Source of the DNA: Acidimicrobiia bacterium | GTDB lineage: Bacteria; Actinomycetota; Acidimicrobiia; Spongiisociales; ZC4RG35 | DNA: 56,508 nucleotides | Assembly (NCBI GenBank): GCA_028284765.1 | Contig: JANQRA010000009.1 | Span: 1-56,508 of the forward strand | Reading direction: 5' to 3' | In this document: in pieces, positions 24,825 to 32,185 of the stretch | Numbering within the stretch: position 1 is the stretch's first letter | How the letters are laid out: the number at the start of each line of letters is the position of its first letter | Notes under the pieces: generated by a model | What the model was told of the DNA's origin: nothing | The model's input: only the letters and a program-made list of their open reading frames with translations | Databases searched by the model: none | Program-made: the position numbers and the translations under genes

Positions 24825-25439
24825 ATGGAACTCGTCGAGGTCCTCGTATGGGTCGGGACCCTCACTTTCGCCGTGGCCGGCGCGCTTACCGCTGTTGCCA
24901 AAGGCTTCGACGTCGTCGGCGTGATCGTCCTGGGTTTCGTGACGGCAGTCGGGGGTGGGTCCATCCGGGACCTCATCGCCGGGACAATTCCACCAACGTC
25001 GCTCACGAATGAAGCTCTCCTGTGGGCGATTGCCTTTGCTTGCCTTGTTGTCTTCGTTGGGCATCGTTGGATCCCCCAAGGATGGATTCTCTACGGGTTG
25101 GACACTCTCGGCCTGGCCCTGTTCGCGGCGCTCGGTGCGGCCACGGCACTGGAGTTGGGCTTCAATTTCTGGGGGACAGTGTTCGCAGGCGTGGTGAGCG
25201 GTGTCGGAGGGGGAATGATTCGAGATGTTCTCGCGGGTGACATTCCGGGGGTCCTCTATCGATCTGGTGACTTCTACGCCTCGGCAGCCGCTGCTGCCGC
25301 AGCCACGGTCTTTCTCACCGCTCCGCTGAACGACGACTTCAGGCTTCTCCTGGGGGTCCTTGTTGCCGTCGGTCTTCGATTCGGGTCGAGGCTCATCGAT
25401 GTCAAGCTCCCGGTTCCCAGGGTCGGTCCCGTAGGTTGA
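24825..25439 (+). CDS. Trimeric intracellular cation (TRIC) channel family protein
   Basis: The 204-aa membrane protein has about seven hydrophobic segments and the internal pseudo-repeat of UPF0126/TRIC proteins: FVTAVGGGSIRDLIAG in the first half and GVVSGVGGGMIRDVLAGDIP in the second, the conserved GGG-x-x-RD motifs that line the pore in prokaryotic TRIC channels. It is a probable homotrimeric K+/cation channel of the cytoplasmic membrane; older annotations link such proteins to glycine transport. TAACGT lies 7 nt upstream of the ATG (leaderless). The following selenoprotein gene starts 4 bp after its stop. Confidence 0.92.
   Translation: MELVEVLVWVGTLTFAVAGALTAVAKGFDVVGVIVLGFVTAVGGGSIRDLIAGTIPPTSLTNEALLWAIAFACLVVFVGHRWIPQGWILYGLDTLGLALFAALGAATALELGFNFWGTVFAGVVSGVGGGMIRDVLAGDIPGVLYRSGDFYASAAAAAAATVFLTAPLNDDFRLLLGVLVAVGLRFGSRLIDVKLPVPRVGPVG
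25432..25437 (+). promoter_or_regulatory. -10 box of the selenoprotein gene
   Basis: TAGGTT ends 6 nt before the ATG at 25444, the same geometry as other leaderless genes here. It overlaps the stop of the TRIC gene, so the selenoprotein may have its own promoter as well as read-through. Confidence 0.4.
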
Positions 25440-25443
25440 CCTG

Positions 25444-25992
25444 ATGCCATGGATTGAAGCCCCGCATGAAGACGACTGGGAGGGGGATCTCGCCGACATC
25501 AAGCCTCAGGTGATCGACCCCGCACACGATCGAGTGGACTGGATCATGAGAGTGCATGCTCTCGACGCTGGAAGCATGGATGCGCACAACGTGCTCTACC
25601 GGCAGGCGATGAAGTCGACCAAGACCCTGAGGAAGGTCGATCGAGAGATGATTGCGGTCGTCGTCTCCCAGGCGAACGACTGTCATTACTGAGTGACCCA
25701 TCACCGGCGCGGTCTGCGCCGACTGCTCAGGGACGACACGCTCGTCGAAGCCATCGAGGACGATTTCGAATCGGCCGCCATTTCGACCAAGCGGAAGGCC
25801 ATGTTGCGTTTCGCGCTGAAACTCACTGCCAACCCGGGCGGGATGGTGGAGGCAGATGTCGATGGTCTCAGGGACGAGGGTTTCAGTGACACCGACGTCC
25901 TCCACATCGTGGAAGCCACCGCCTACTACGCATATGCCAATCGCATCGCCGACGGTCTCGGGATTCCTCTCGAGGAGTGGATCCAGGATTGA
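25444..25992 (+). CDS. Selenocysteine-containing AhpD-like peroxidase-related protein
   Basis: The reading frame 25444-25992 is open for 182 codons apart from one in-frame TGA at 25690-25692 (codon 83). The TGA occupies the second position of the AhpD redox motif: DCHY-TGA-VTHH, where homologues of the peroxidase-related / carboxymuconolactone decarboxylase-like family have CxxC followed by V-x-H-H. Translation on both sides of the TGA is family-typical (REMIAVVVSQANDCHY before, LRFALKLTANPGG and VEATAYYAYANRIADGLGIP after). Directly 3' lies a SECIS hairpin with a GGTCT apical loop 18 nt from the TGA, the same distance and loop as in E. coli fdhF. So TGA should be read as selenocysteine, giving a CxxU active site for hydroperoxide reduction. 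A broken gene is much less likely. SelA/SelB/SelC are not in the window. Confidence 0.93.
25693..25721 (+). promoter_or_regulatory. Bacterial SECIS element
   Basis: Immediately after the TGA, a 6-bp perfect GC stem (CGGCGC 25705-25710, GCGCCG 25716-25721) carries the 5-nt loop GGTCT (25711-25715). The loop begins 18 nt after the TGA. SelB recognises GGU in such loops; the fdhF SECIS of E. coli has the same GGUCU and spacing. Confidence 0.92.
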
Positions 25993-27251
25993 CCTTCCGT
26001 TACTTCGCATACGGATCGAACATGTGGGGCCCTCAAATGAGGAGCCGCTGCCCGTCTGCGAAGTTGGTGGGCAAAGCAACGATCTCGGGATGGAGGGCCG
26101 CCTACGACAAGCCATCCGTTGACGGTTCGGCGAAGCTGAATATCCGCCCAGTCGCAGAGGGTTCTGTTGGGGGAGTCCTTTGGGATATCGACGACGAGGA
26201 GCGTGAACTACTCGACCTGGCAGAGCCGTTGTATGACCCTGTCGACACCGAGGTTGGCCTCACCTACTCCTACGCGGGTGCACCAGCTGATGTCGGTCCC
26301 TATGACTGGTACGTGTCGATGGTGGAGCGAGCCGCCGAACAACATGGGCTGCCGGTGCCGTCGGCTTGTACCCTGCCGGATCCCCTGGCGCAAGGTGTCA
26401 GACCGGCGGATGAAAGCGACTTGCCGCTACTTCAGGACATCCTTTCGGAGGGTCTGGCCGCCGGAGGAAGCCGCTACTACTCGCATCCGGGTGAGCTGGG
26501 GTGGTGGATGTATCACGCAGACGACCGGCACCCGTTTCTCTGGTGGGTTCAAGGCGAAGATGCCTTTTCGATCGTCGATCGCTCTCGTGACCGGGAGATC
26601 TTCGTCTTCGGTCGTCCCGGCAAACCGTTGATGCCTCTGGTCGAGTGGTCACAACGCCTGCTTGGAGGTCGCGGGGAGGTTGCATGGGTATCTGAGCAAG
26701 ATCCGGAGTTGGAGTCAGATCTCCGCAAGCGAGATCTCGAGCCAGTGTTCTCTTGGATTGCCTACGAGTGGGACTTGGATCGTCACCCGACACCCGAGCC
26801 AAGACTCCCCGAAGGTTGGTCAATCCGAGCGGTGAACGGTGAACATGAGGCGGACGAACGGCGACGGGCATCACATGCCGCGTTCGAGTCCTCGATGGAT
26901 CCGCAAACGCACCTCGAGCGATATCTGAGGTTCATGAGGTCACCGGTCTACATGGCCGAGCGAGATCTCGTCGTAGTCAGGGAAGACGGTCGCATCGGAG
27001 CGTTTGTGGTGTGGTGGGCAGACTCCAGCGGCATCGCTCAAATCGAACCATTCGGAACGCATCCCGAGTTCCAGCGCATGGGTCTGGGTCGAGCCCTGTT
27101 GCATCATGCTCTCAATGACATGAAGGCCGCCGGAATGAGCATGGCTCGGGTGACTACCGACGAGCCACGGGCGGCGAACGCCTTCTACTCCTCGGTTGGT
27201 TTCGAGAATGTGGGTCGTCTCCGAAACTGGGCCTTACCCTCGGCGCCATGA
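25977..27251 (+). CDS. Gamma-glutamylcyclotransferase-like (AIG2/GGCT) domain fused to a GNAT acetyltransferase
   Basis: The first about 115 residues show the GGCT fold signature YFAYGSNM (substrate-binding loop) and the VGGVLWDIDDEE and LYDPVDTEV segments; an acidic residue in the EERELLDLAE region could be the catalytic Glu. Residues about 140-424 carry two GNAT-like stretches, the C-terminal one complete (EFQRMGLGRALLHHALNDM acetyl-CoA loop; RAANAFYSSVGFENVG). The start at GTG 25977 or TTG 25989 overlaps the end of the selenoprotein gene, and the end overlaps the next SDR gene, so this is a coupled operon. The fusion suggests a two-step modification of a gamma-glutamyl or peptide amine, but this is inference. 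Confidence 0.85.
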   Translation: MDPGLTFRYFAYGSNMWGPQMRSRCPSAKLVGKATISGWRAAYDKPSVDGSAKLNIRPVAEGSVGGVLWDIDDEERELLDLAEPLYDPVDTEVGLTYSYAGAPADVGPYDWYVSMVERAAEQHGLPVPSACTLPDPLAQGVRPADESDLPLLQDILSEGLAAGGSRYYSHPGELGWWMYHADDRHPFLWWVQGEDAFSIVDRSRDREIFVFGRPGKPLMPLVEWSQRLLGGRGEVAWVSEQDPELESDLRKRDLEPVFSWIAYEWDLDRHPTPEPRLPEGWSIRAVNGEHEADERRRASHAAFESSMDPQTHLERYLRFMRSPVYMAERDLVVVREDGRIGAFVVWWADSSGIAQIEPFGTHPEFQRMGLGRALLHHALNDMKAAGMSMARVTTDEPRAANAFYSSVGFENVGRLRNWALPSAP

Positions 27252-28075
27252 ATCAACCTTTGGCAGGAAAGACGGCCCTAATCACCGGCGGTAGTCGTGG
27301 TCTCGGCGCGTCGACGGCATCAAAGCTCTCGAGCTGGGGAGCTCGTGTTCTCATCACCTACCGCGAACAGAGTGAAGCTGCGACTGCGGTGGTTGAGAGT
27401 TGCGGAGACGCGAGAGCTATCCAGATGGACCTCCTGGATGAACAGAGTGTCACAGAGGCTTTCGAAGAGATCGTCGCTACCGAAGAGCGCCTCGACTTTC
27501 TCATCGCCAACGCCGCCGCAACGGCGTTGAAGCCGCTGCTGGCTCTCAAGATGCATCACATCGATAAGACCTTCGCCATATCCGTCAGGCACTTCATCCT
27601 CATGGTTCAACTCGCGTTCCCGATGTTGGAGAAGTCGGGCGGCCGGATCATCGCCATTTCTGGTGCTGACACCGTCGGCTATATCCCCACACATGGGCTG
27701 TTGGCGGCAGCCAAGTCGTCGATGGAAACTCTCGTGAAATATCTGGCTTCGGAGTTGGCGCCGATGGGAGTCACTTCTGTCGGTGTGTTGCCCGGATACG
27801 TGGACACCGATTCGATCCGAATGATGACCGGCTCTCTCTATGAACCGCTCAAGGCGGCAGAGAGCGAAACCCATCCTCTTCGAGAGGCAGCGAGTCCCGA
27901 GGATGCTGCCGAAGCCGTGGCCCTGATGTGTCTGCCTGAGGCTCGATGGCTCAACGGTCAGGTTGTTCAGAACGACGGTGGTGGCCTTTACGCCATGCAG
28001 GGAAGGTTCTTTCAGACGGCTGTCCAAGCCATGGGCCAAGAGCCGGGGAGCGATTCGCCAATCATCGGCATCTAG
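27248..28075 (+). CDS. SDR-family oxidoreductase, FabL/enoyl-reductase-like, with atypical catalytic site
   Basis: The 275-aa protein has a Rossmann motif TGGSRGLGASTASKL (about residues 13-27), ANAAAT, SGADTVGYIP and a Lys in AAAKSSMETL. Its overall pattern (NDGGGLYAM tail, GYVDTDSIR) is like FabL-type enoyl-ACP reductases. The usual Tyr is missing: the residue four before the Lys is Leu (YxxxK in classical SDRs), and the residue seven before it (FabL-type) is His. It may be inactive, use His, or have another role. It overlaps the GGCT-GNAT gene by 4 nt (ATGA). Confidence 0.8.
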   Translation: MNQPLAGKTALITGGSRGLGASTASKLSSWGARVLITYREQSEAATAVVESCGDARAIQMDLLDEQSVTEAFEEIVATEERLDFLIANAAATALKPLLALKMHHIDKTFAISVRHFILMVQLAFPMLEKSGGRIIAISGADTVGYIPTHGLLAAAKSSMETLVKYLASELAPMGVTSVGVLPGYVDTDSIRMMTGSLYEPLKAAESETHPLREAASPEDAAEAVALMCLPEARWLNGQVVQNDGGGLYAMQGRFFQTAVQAMGQEPGSDSPIIGI

Positions 28076-28125
28076 AGGTTGCCATCGTTGTCTGAGTCGG
28101 TGCTGACCCCGTACTCAAACCGAGT

Positions 28126-28141
28126 AAGGCGCCGCCGCCTT
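28126..28141. terminator. Small hairpin between convergent genes, possible terminator
   Basis: AAGGCG and CGCCTT pair with a 4-nt loop CCGC in the 71-bp gap between the SDR gene (plus) and acyl-CoA dehydrogenase gene (minus). No T-tract follows; low confidence. Confidence 0.3.
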
Positions 28142-28146
28142 CGGAA

Positions 28147-29328
28147 TCAGGCGACTCCCAGACCCATCGTTCGGGCGATGACGTTGCGCATGATGTCGTC
28201 CGTTCCACCCCCGATAGGGCCCACTCTCGCGTCTCGCCAGAACCGTTGAGCCCGATATTCCATGAGCGCACCGGACCCTCCGTGAACCTGGACGCACTCG
28301 TCGGCGACTTTGAGCGCCAGGCGTTGGGAGTGAAGTTTTGCCATCGAAGTCAGCCTGACCAGCTCATCCCTGTCCTCCTCTTCGCTGTTCTCTGCTGCGA
28401 TGTGGAGTCGGAGCGCCCGGTAGGCGAGTGCCTTCGATGACCTGATCCGCATCACAAGGTCGGCAAACCGATGCTGCCAGACCTGGAACTTGATGATCGG
28501 TCTGCCGAAAGCCGAACGATCAGTTGCATATTGAATGGCGGTCTCAAGCGAGAGTTCGGCCATCGATAGTGCACTGAGCGACATCAAGAGCCTCTCCCAT
28601 TGGAAGTTCTGCATGATGTGGCCGAATCCTGAGCCGACATCCCCGAGTCGTTGCTCGTCGGAGATGCGGACGTCGTTGAAGTAGAGCTCGCCGGTGTGGG
28701 ATGTCTTCCAGGAAATCATGTCCATTCTTCGCCGGTCGAAGTCTGGGGTGTCGCCTTCGACGATGAACAGCGTGATGTTCTTATGCCCGGGGTCGTCGGA
28801 TGTCTTGGCTGCCACCACGACGTAGTCAGCCCAAGAGCCGTTGGTGATGAAGGTCTTCGGACCGTTAATGAGCCATTCGTCGCCGTCTCGCGTTGCCTTG
28901 GTTTGGATTCCGTTGACGTCGCTGCCGGTTCCTGGCTCAGTGACGGCGAGCGCGCCAACTGCCGTCCCCTCGATGGAAGCCCTGAGGTAGTTGTCCTTTT
29001 GTGTCTCTGTTCCGAATCGATCGACGTAGAGAGCAGCTAGCGAGGAATGAGCACCGAGATCTGAGGCGAGGCCGAATGCTCCGCAGCGAGATACCTCTTC
29101 GACCCACACGGCCTCGGCAGCGAAGTCAGGTCCGGTTCCGCCCCAACGCTCGCTGAACTTCGCACCGAAGAAGCCAGCAGACCCCACCTTTGCGAACAGT
29201 TCCTTGGGATAGTCCCGCTCTGCTTCCCAGCGGTCGGCGTTGGGTGCCAGCTCCTTCTCGACGAACATCTGCGCTGCCTGGCGGTACGCCTCGTGCTCTT
29301 CGAGGAAGAGCGGTGTTAGGCCGCTCAT
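28147..29328 (-). CDS. Acyl-CoA dehydrogenase (second copy of the pair)
   Basis: The 393-aa flavoprotein has the FAD-binding signature GALAVTEPGTGSDVNGIQTKA (about residues 120-140), KTFITNGSWADYVVVAAKT, the catalytic-base-region helix and the C-terminal VQVHGGSGALMEYRAQRFWRDARVGPIGGGTDDIMRN. Such enzymes introduce the alpha-beta double bond in acyl-CoA. A Glu equivalent to the catalytic base is not certain to me. It overlaps the upstream acyl-CoA dehydrogenase by 4 nt, so the two probably form one operon and could make a heterodimer or act on related substrates. Confidence 0.92.
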   Translation of the reverse strand: MSGLTPLFLEEHEAYRQAAQMFVEKELAPNADRWEAERDYPKELFAKVGSAGFFGAKFSERWGGTGPDFAAEAVWVEEVSRCGAFGLASDLGAHSSLAALYVDRFGTETQKDNYLRASIEGTAVGALAVTEPGTGSDVNGIQTKATRDGDEWLINGPKTFITNGSWADYVVVAAKTSDDPGHKNITLFIVEGDTPDFDRRRMDMISWKTSHTGELYFNDVRISDEQRLGDVGSGFGHIMQNFQWERLLMSLSALSMAELSLETAIQYATDRSAFGRPIIKFQVWQHRFADLVMRIRSSKALAYRALRLHIAAENSEEEDRDELVRLTSMAKLHSQRLALKVADECVQVHGGSGALMEYRAQRFWRDARVGPIGGGTDDIMRNVIARTMGLGVA

Positions 29329-30479
29329 CCGATGCCCATCGTCTTGGCGAGAATCTGACGTTGAACCTCATCTGAGCCCCCACCGATCCGCCCGATCCTC
29401 ATGCCCAGCCACTCACGACTTATGAACGAGCCTTCGACGAGCCCGGCTCCCCCCATTGTCTGGACTGCTTCGTCGACCACCTTGTTGCAAAGCTCGCCGA
29501 CGCTGAGTTTGGCCATTGCCACTTCCTCCGTGGCGTAGATACCCCGGTTCCAGAGGTCGCAACACTCGTATATGAGGGCCTCCACTGCCTCGATCTCGGT
29601 GGCCATGTCGACCAGACGATGGGATAGGGCTTGGAAGTCTCCGATGGGTCTACCGAAGGCGTGCCTCTCGCAGGCGTAGCTCAGAGCCTCGTCGAGAACC
29701 GCCTTTGCCCCAGCCACTCCGAAGACTGAGACGCCAAGTCGTTCGCCTTGAAGCTCCCACATGATTTGCTTGAAGCCCTCGCCTTCAACGCCAAGCAGCG
29801 AGTCAGGGGGAAGGCGGACGTCCTCCATGAATAGGAGAGCGGTATCGGACATCTTCATTCCGGACTTCTCGAGCTTCTGGCTCACCTCGAAGCCGTCGAG
29901 GCTGGTGTCGACGATGAACATCGATATTCCACCCCAAGGATCGGCCTCTTCGATCGGCGCGGTTCGCACCACCATGGTTATGAAGTCGGCCCTTGCCCCA
30001 TTTGTGATGTACATCTTCTGGCCATTCAGGATCCATTCATCGCCGTCACGCACCGCGTTGGTGCGTATCGAGGCAACGTCGGATCCGGTGTCCGGCTCGG
30101 TGATCCCGATTGCGCCGATCAGCTCTCCATTGAGTGCCGGTTTGAGCCATCGGTCGATTTGCCGCTCGGTCCCGAATTTGAGAAGCGGTGGCGTTGACAT
30201 GTCCGTTTGCACAGAAAGGACCATGGCAATGGCCTGGCTCACTTTGCCCAACTCTTCTAGGAACACGACCTGGGACCAGTAGTCGCCGCCCTGACCACCA
30301 GCCGACTCGGGGAATGCCAAACCCAGGAAGCCAAGCTCCCCCGCGCGGCGAAACACATCGTTTGAAAACCAACCGTCGTCCTCCCATTGAGCCAGGTTGG
30401 GGGTGACTTCGGCTGCCACCCATTCAGCGATCGTCTGCCTCAGGAGATCGTGTTCCTGGGTGAAGGGCGCGAGAGACAT
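29325..30479 (-). CDS. Acyl-CoA dehydrogenase
   Basis: A 384-aa acyl-CoA dehydrogenase with GAIGITEPDTGSDVASIRT, KMYITNGARADFITMVVRT and the C-terminal QTMGGAGLVEGSFISREW and RIGRIGGGSDEVQRQIL motifs. TAATGT lies 9 nt before the ATG, and its -10 region overlaps the -10 of the divergent AtuA-family gene, so both promoters compete or are co-controlled. Together with the AtuA gene it suggests catabolism of a branched or isoprenoid acyl-CoA; the substrate is unknown. Confidence 0.93.
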   Translation of the reverse strand: MSLAPFTQEHDLLRQTIAEWVAAEVTPNLAQWEDDGWFSNDVFRRAGELGFLGLAFPESAGGQGGDYWSQVVFLEELGKVSQAIAMVLSVQTDMSTPPLLKFGTERQIDRWLKPALNGELIGAIGITEPDTGSDVASIRTNAVRDGDEWILNGQKMYITNGARADFITMVVRTAPIEEADPWGGISMFIVDTSLDGFEVSQKLEKSGMKMSDTALLFMEDVRLPPDSLLGVEGEGFKQIMWELQGERLGVSVFGVAGAKAVLDEALSYACERHAFGRPIGDFQALSHRLVDMATEIEAVEALIYECCDLWNRGIYATEEVAMAKLSVGELCNKVVDEAVQTMGGAGLVEGSFISREWLGMRIGRIGGGSDEVQRQILAKTMGIG

Positions 30480-30488
30480 CGGATTCGG

Positions 30489-30498
30489 ACATTACCTT
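30489..30498. promoter_or_regulatory. Overlapping divergent -10 boxes
   Basis: On the plus strand TACCTT (30493-30498) lies 7 nt before the GTG at 30506. On the minus strand TAATGT (30494-30489) lies 9 nt before the ATG at 30479. The two boxes share 2 bp, so both polymerases cannot bind together. Confidence 0.45.
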
Positions 30499-30505
30499 TG
30501 AGCTT

Positions 30506-32185
30506 GTGTCTGAAGAGAAGGTGGTGAGAATTGCCGGGGCTGCGGGGGCGTGGGGTGACTCTTCGCTTTCCACGCCTCAGCTGATATCGGATGGGCGGTC
30601 CGACTATGTGATCTATGAGGGGCTGGCTGAGATCACGATGGCGATCCTGAGTCGAGCCAAGCGGGCTGATCCCAGTCTGGGATATGCGCGCGATCTCATC
30701 GAGACGATCGCAGCCAACGTCTCCAGGTACCGAGAATCGGGAATCAAGGTGATCACCAACGCCGGGGGAGTGAATCCCAAAGCGGCGGCTGAGCTGATCA
30801 GAGCCACCGATCCATCTGCCCGAGTGGCGGTTATCGAAGGCGACGACCTCAGCGAAACCGATTTCATGCCCGAAGGAGCCATGTCCGCCAACGCCTATCT
30901 GGGTGCTTGGCCCATTGCCGAGGCTCTTGGGTTGGGTGCGGAGATAGTTGTCACGGGTCGAGTGGTCGACTCGGCTCTTGCGCTGGGGCCCCTCATTCAT
31001 GAGTTCGGTTGGGCCAGGAGCGATCTCGACCTTCTTTCGGTGGGTTCTCTCGCAGGTCACTTGATCGAGTGCGGGCCTCAATCAACAGGGGGCTTGCTCA
31101 CCGATTGGGAAGACACTGCGAGTTGGTCTAACCCGGGATACCCCATCGTGGAGGTCTCTCAGGGCGGGTCAATGGTCTTGACTGCCGCAGGCGGCTCGAA
31201 TGCTGTCGTCGACGAGAGGACCGTCACTGAGCAGATCCTCTACGAGATCGGCAACCCCGCTGCCTACCTGCTCCCCGACGTCACATGTGATTGGTCAGCC
31301 GTGACGGTTGAGGATCTGGGTGACAACCGGGTGGAGGTGCGAGGTGCGAGGGGAAGGACGCCGCCGCAGTTCTACAAAGGCTGTGCTCAGGTCCAGGACG
31401 GTTGGCGAGCCATGTCGCTGCTCTATATCGGTGGCATTGACGCTGCTCGGAAGGCGCACCGGGCCGGCCACGACATCCTCGAACGAGGACGTGAGATGTT
31501 GACCGAAGCCGGAGCCGGCGACTTCGCTCAGGCTTCTGTCGAGGTCATCGGGTCGGACGACGAAGTCATGTTGAAGGTCGCCGTCCACCATGCCGACAGG
31601 GAAGCGGTAGCCAGATTCGTCCGTGAGGTGCCGTCCTTGGGACTTGCAGGACCTCCGGGCGTCACCGGAGGTGGAGCTGGCCTGCCACGGCCGACGCCAC
31701 TCATAAGGTTGGAGTGTTTCGGAGTGCCGAGATCGGTGTTGAGTCCGACTGTCATCTTCGAAGGCCAGGAGATCGAGGTTCCGATCACCGCGTCGGCGGG
31801 TCCGGATAGTCCACTGGAGCCAGCGGTTTCCGAGATCGAGCAGTTTGCCGGCGAAACGCAAAGGGTTCGCCTGGTCGAGGTGGCCCACGGCCGCTCGGGT
31901 GACAAGGGGAGCGATGTAAACGTCGGGATCCGGGCTCGACGTTCTGAACTCTGGCCGGTGCTGCGGCGTGAGCTGACGGTCGATCGGGTTGGTGCACACC
32001 TGAAGGGTCTGGGTGCGACCGAAGTGCAACGCTACGAACTCCCCGGTATCAGGGCTCTTAACTTCCTGTTGGTCGGCGGACTGGGAGAGGGCGGAACCGC
32101 CTCACTTCGAATGGACCCGCAGGGCAAGACAGTGGCACAGCAATTGCTGGCCATGGAGATCGAGGTTCCGGTCGATCTGATCTAG
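30506..32185 (+). CDS. Acyclic terpene utilization AtuA-family protein (DUF1446)
   Basis: The 559-aa protein has the AtuA-family core: VRIAGAAGAWGDS at the N-terminus, YEGLAEITMAIL, NAGGVNP, GAYLGAWP-like NAYLGAWPIAEAL, VTGRVVDSAL and HLIECGPQSTGG. The C-terminal 100 residues form the separate small domain (VEVAHGRSGDKGSDVNVGI) typical of long AtuA forms. AtuA takes part in citronellol/geraniol degradation in Pseudomonas, but the molecular activity is unknown. Context with two acyl-CoA dehydrogenases (divergent) agrees with acyl-CoA or terpenoid catabolism. GTG at 30506 is favoured by the TACCTT box 7 nt upstream. Its stop shares CTAG with the MFS gene. Confidence 0.9.
   Translation: MSEEKVVRIAGAAGAWGDSSLSTPQLISDGRSDYVIYEGLAEITMAILSRAKRADPSLGYARDLIETIAANVSRYRESGIKVITNAGGVNPKAAAELIRATDPSARVAVIEGDDLSETDFMPEGAMSANAYLGAWPIAEALGLGAEIVVTGRVVDSALALGPLIHEFGWARSDLDLLSVGSLAGHLIECGPQSTGGLLTDWEDTASWSNPGYPIVEVSQGGSMVLTAAGGSNAVVDERTVTEQILYEIGNPAAYLLPDVTCDWSAVTVEDLGDNRVEVRGARGRTPPQFYKGCAQVQDGWRAMSLLYIGGIDAARKAHRAGHDILERGREMLTEAGAGDFAQASVEVIGSDDEVMLKVAVHHADREAVARFVREVPSLGLAGPPGVTGGGAGLPRPTPLIRLECFGVPRSVLSPTVIFEGQEIEVPITASAGPDSPLEPAVSEIEQFAGETQRVRLVEVAHGRSGDKGSDVNVGIRARRSELWPVLRRELTVDRVGAHLKGLGATEVQRYELPGIRALNFLLVGGLGEGGTASLRMDPQGKTVAQQLLAMEIEVPVDLI

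Noticed and set aside
25444-25992. Reading 25444-25692 and 25693-25992 as two genes or a nonsense-mutated pseudogene
   Set aside because: The TGA lies exactly at a redox residue, both sides are family-typical, the downstream piece has no proper start with SD or -10, and a SECIS hairpin at the right distance is present.
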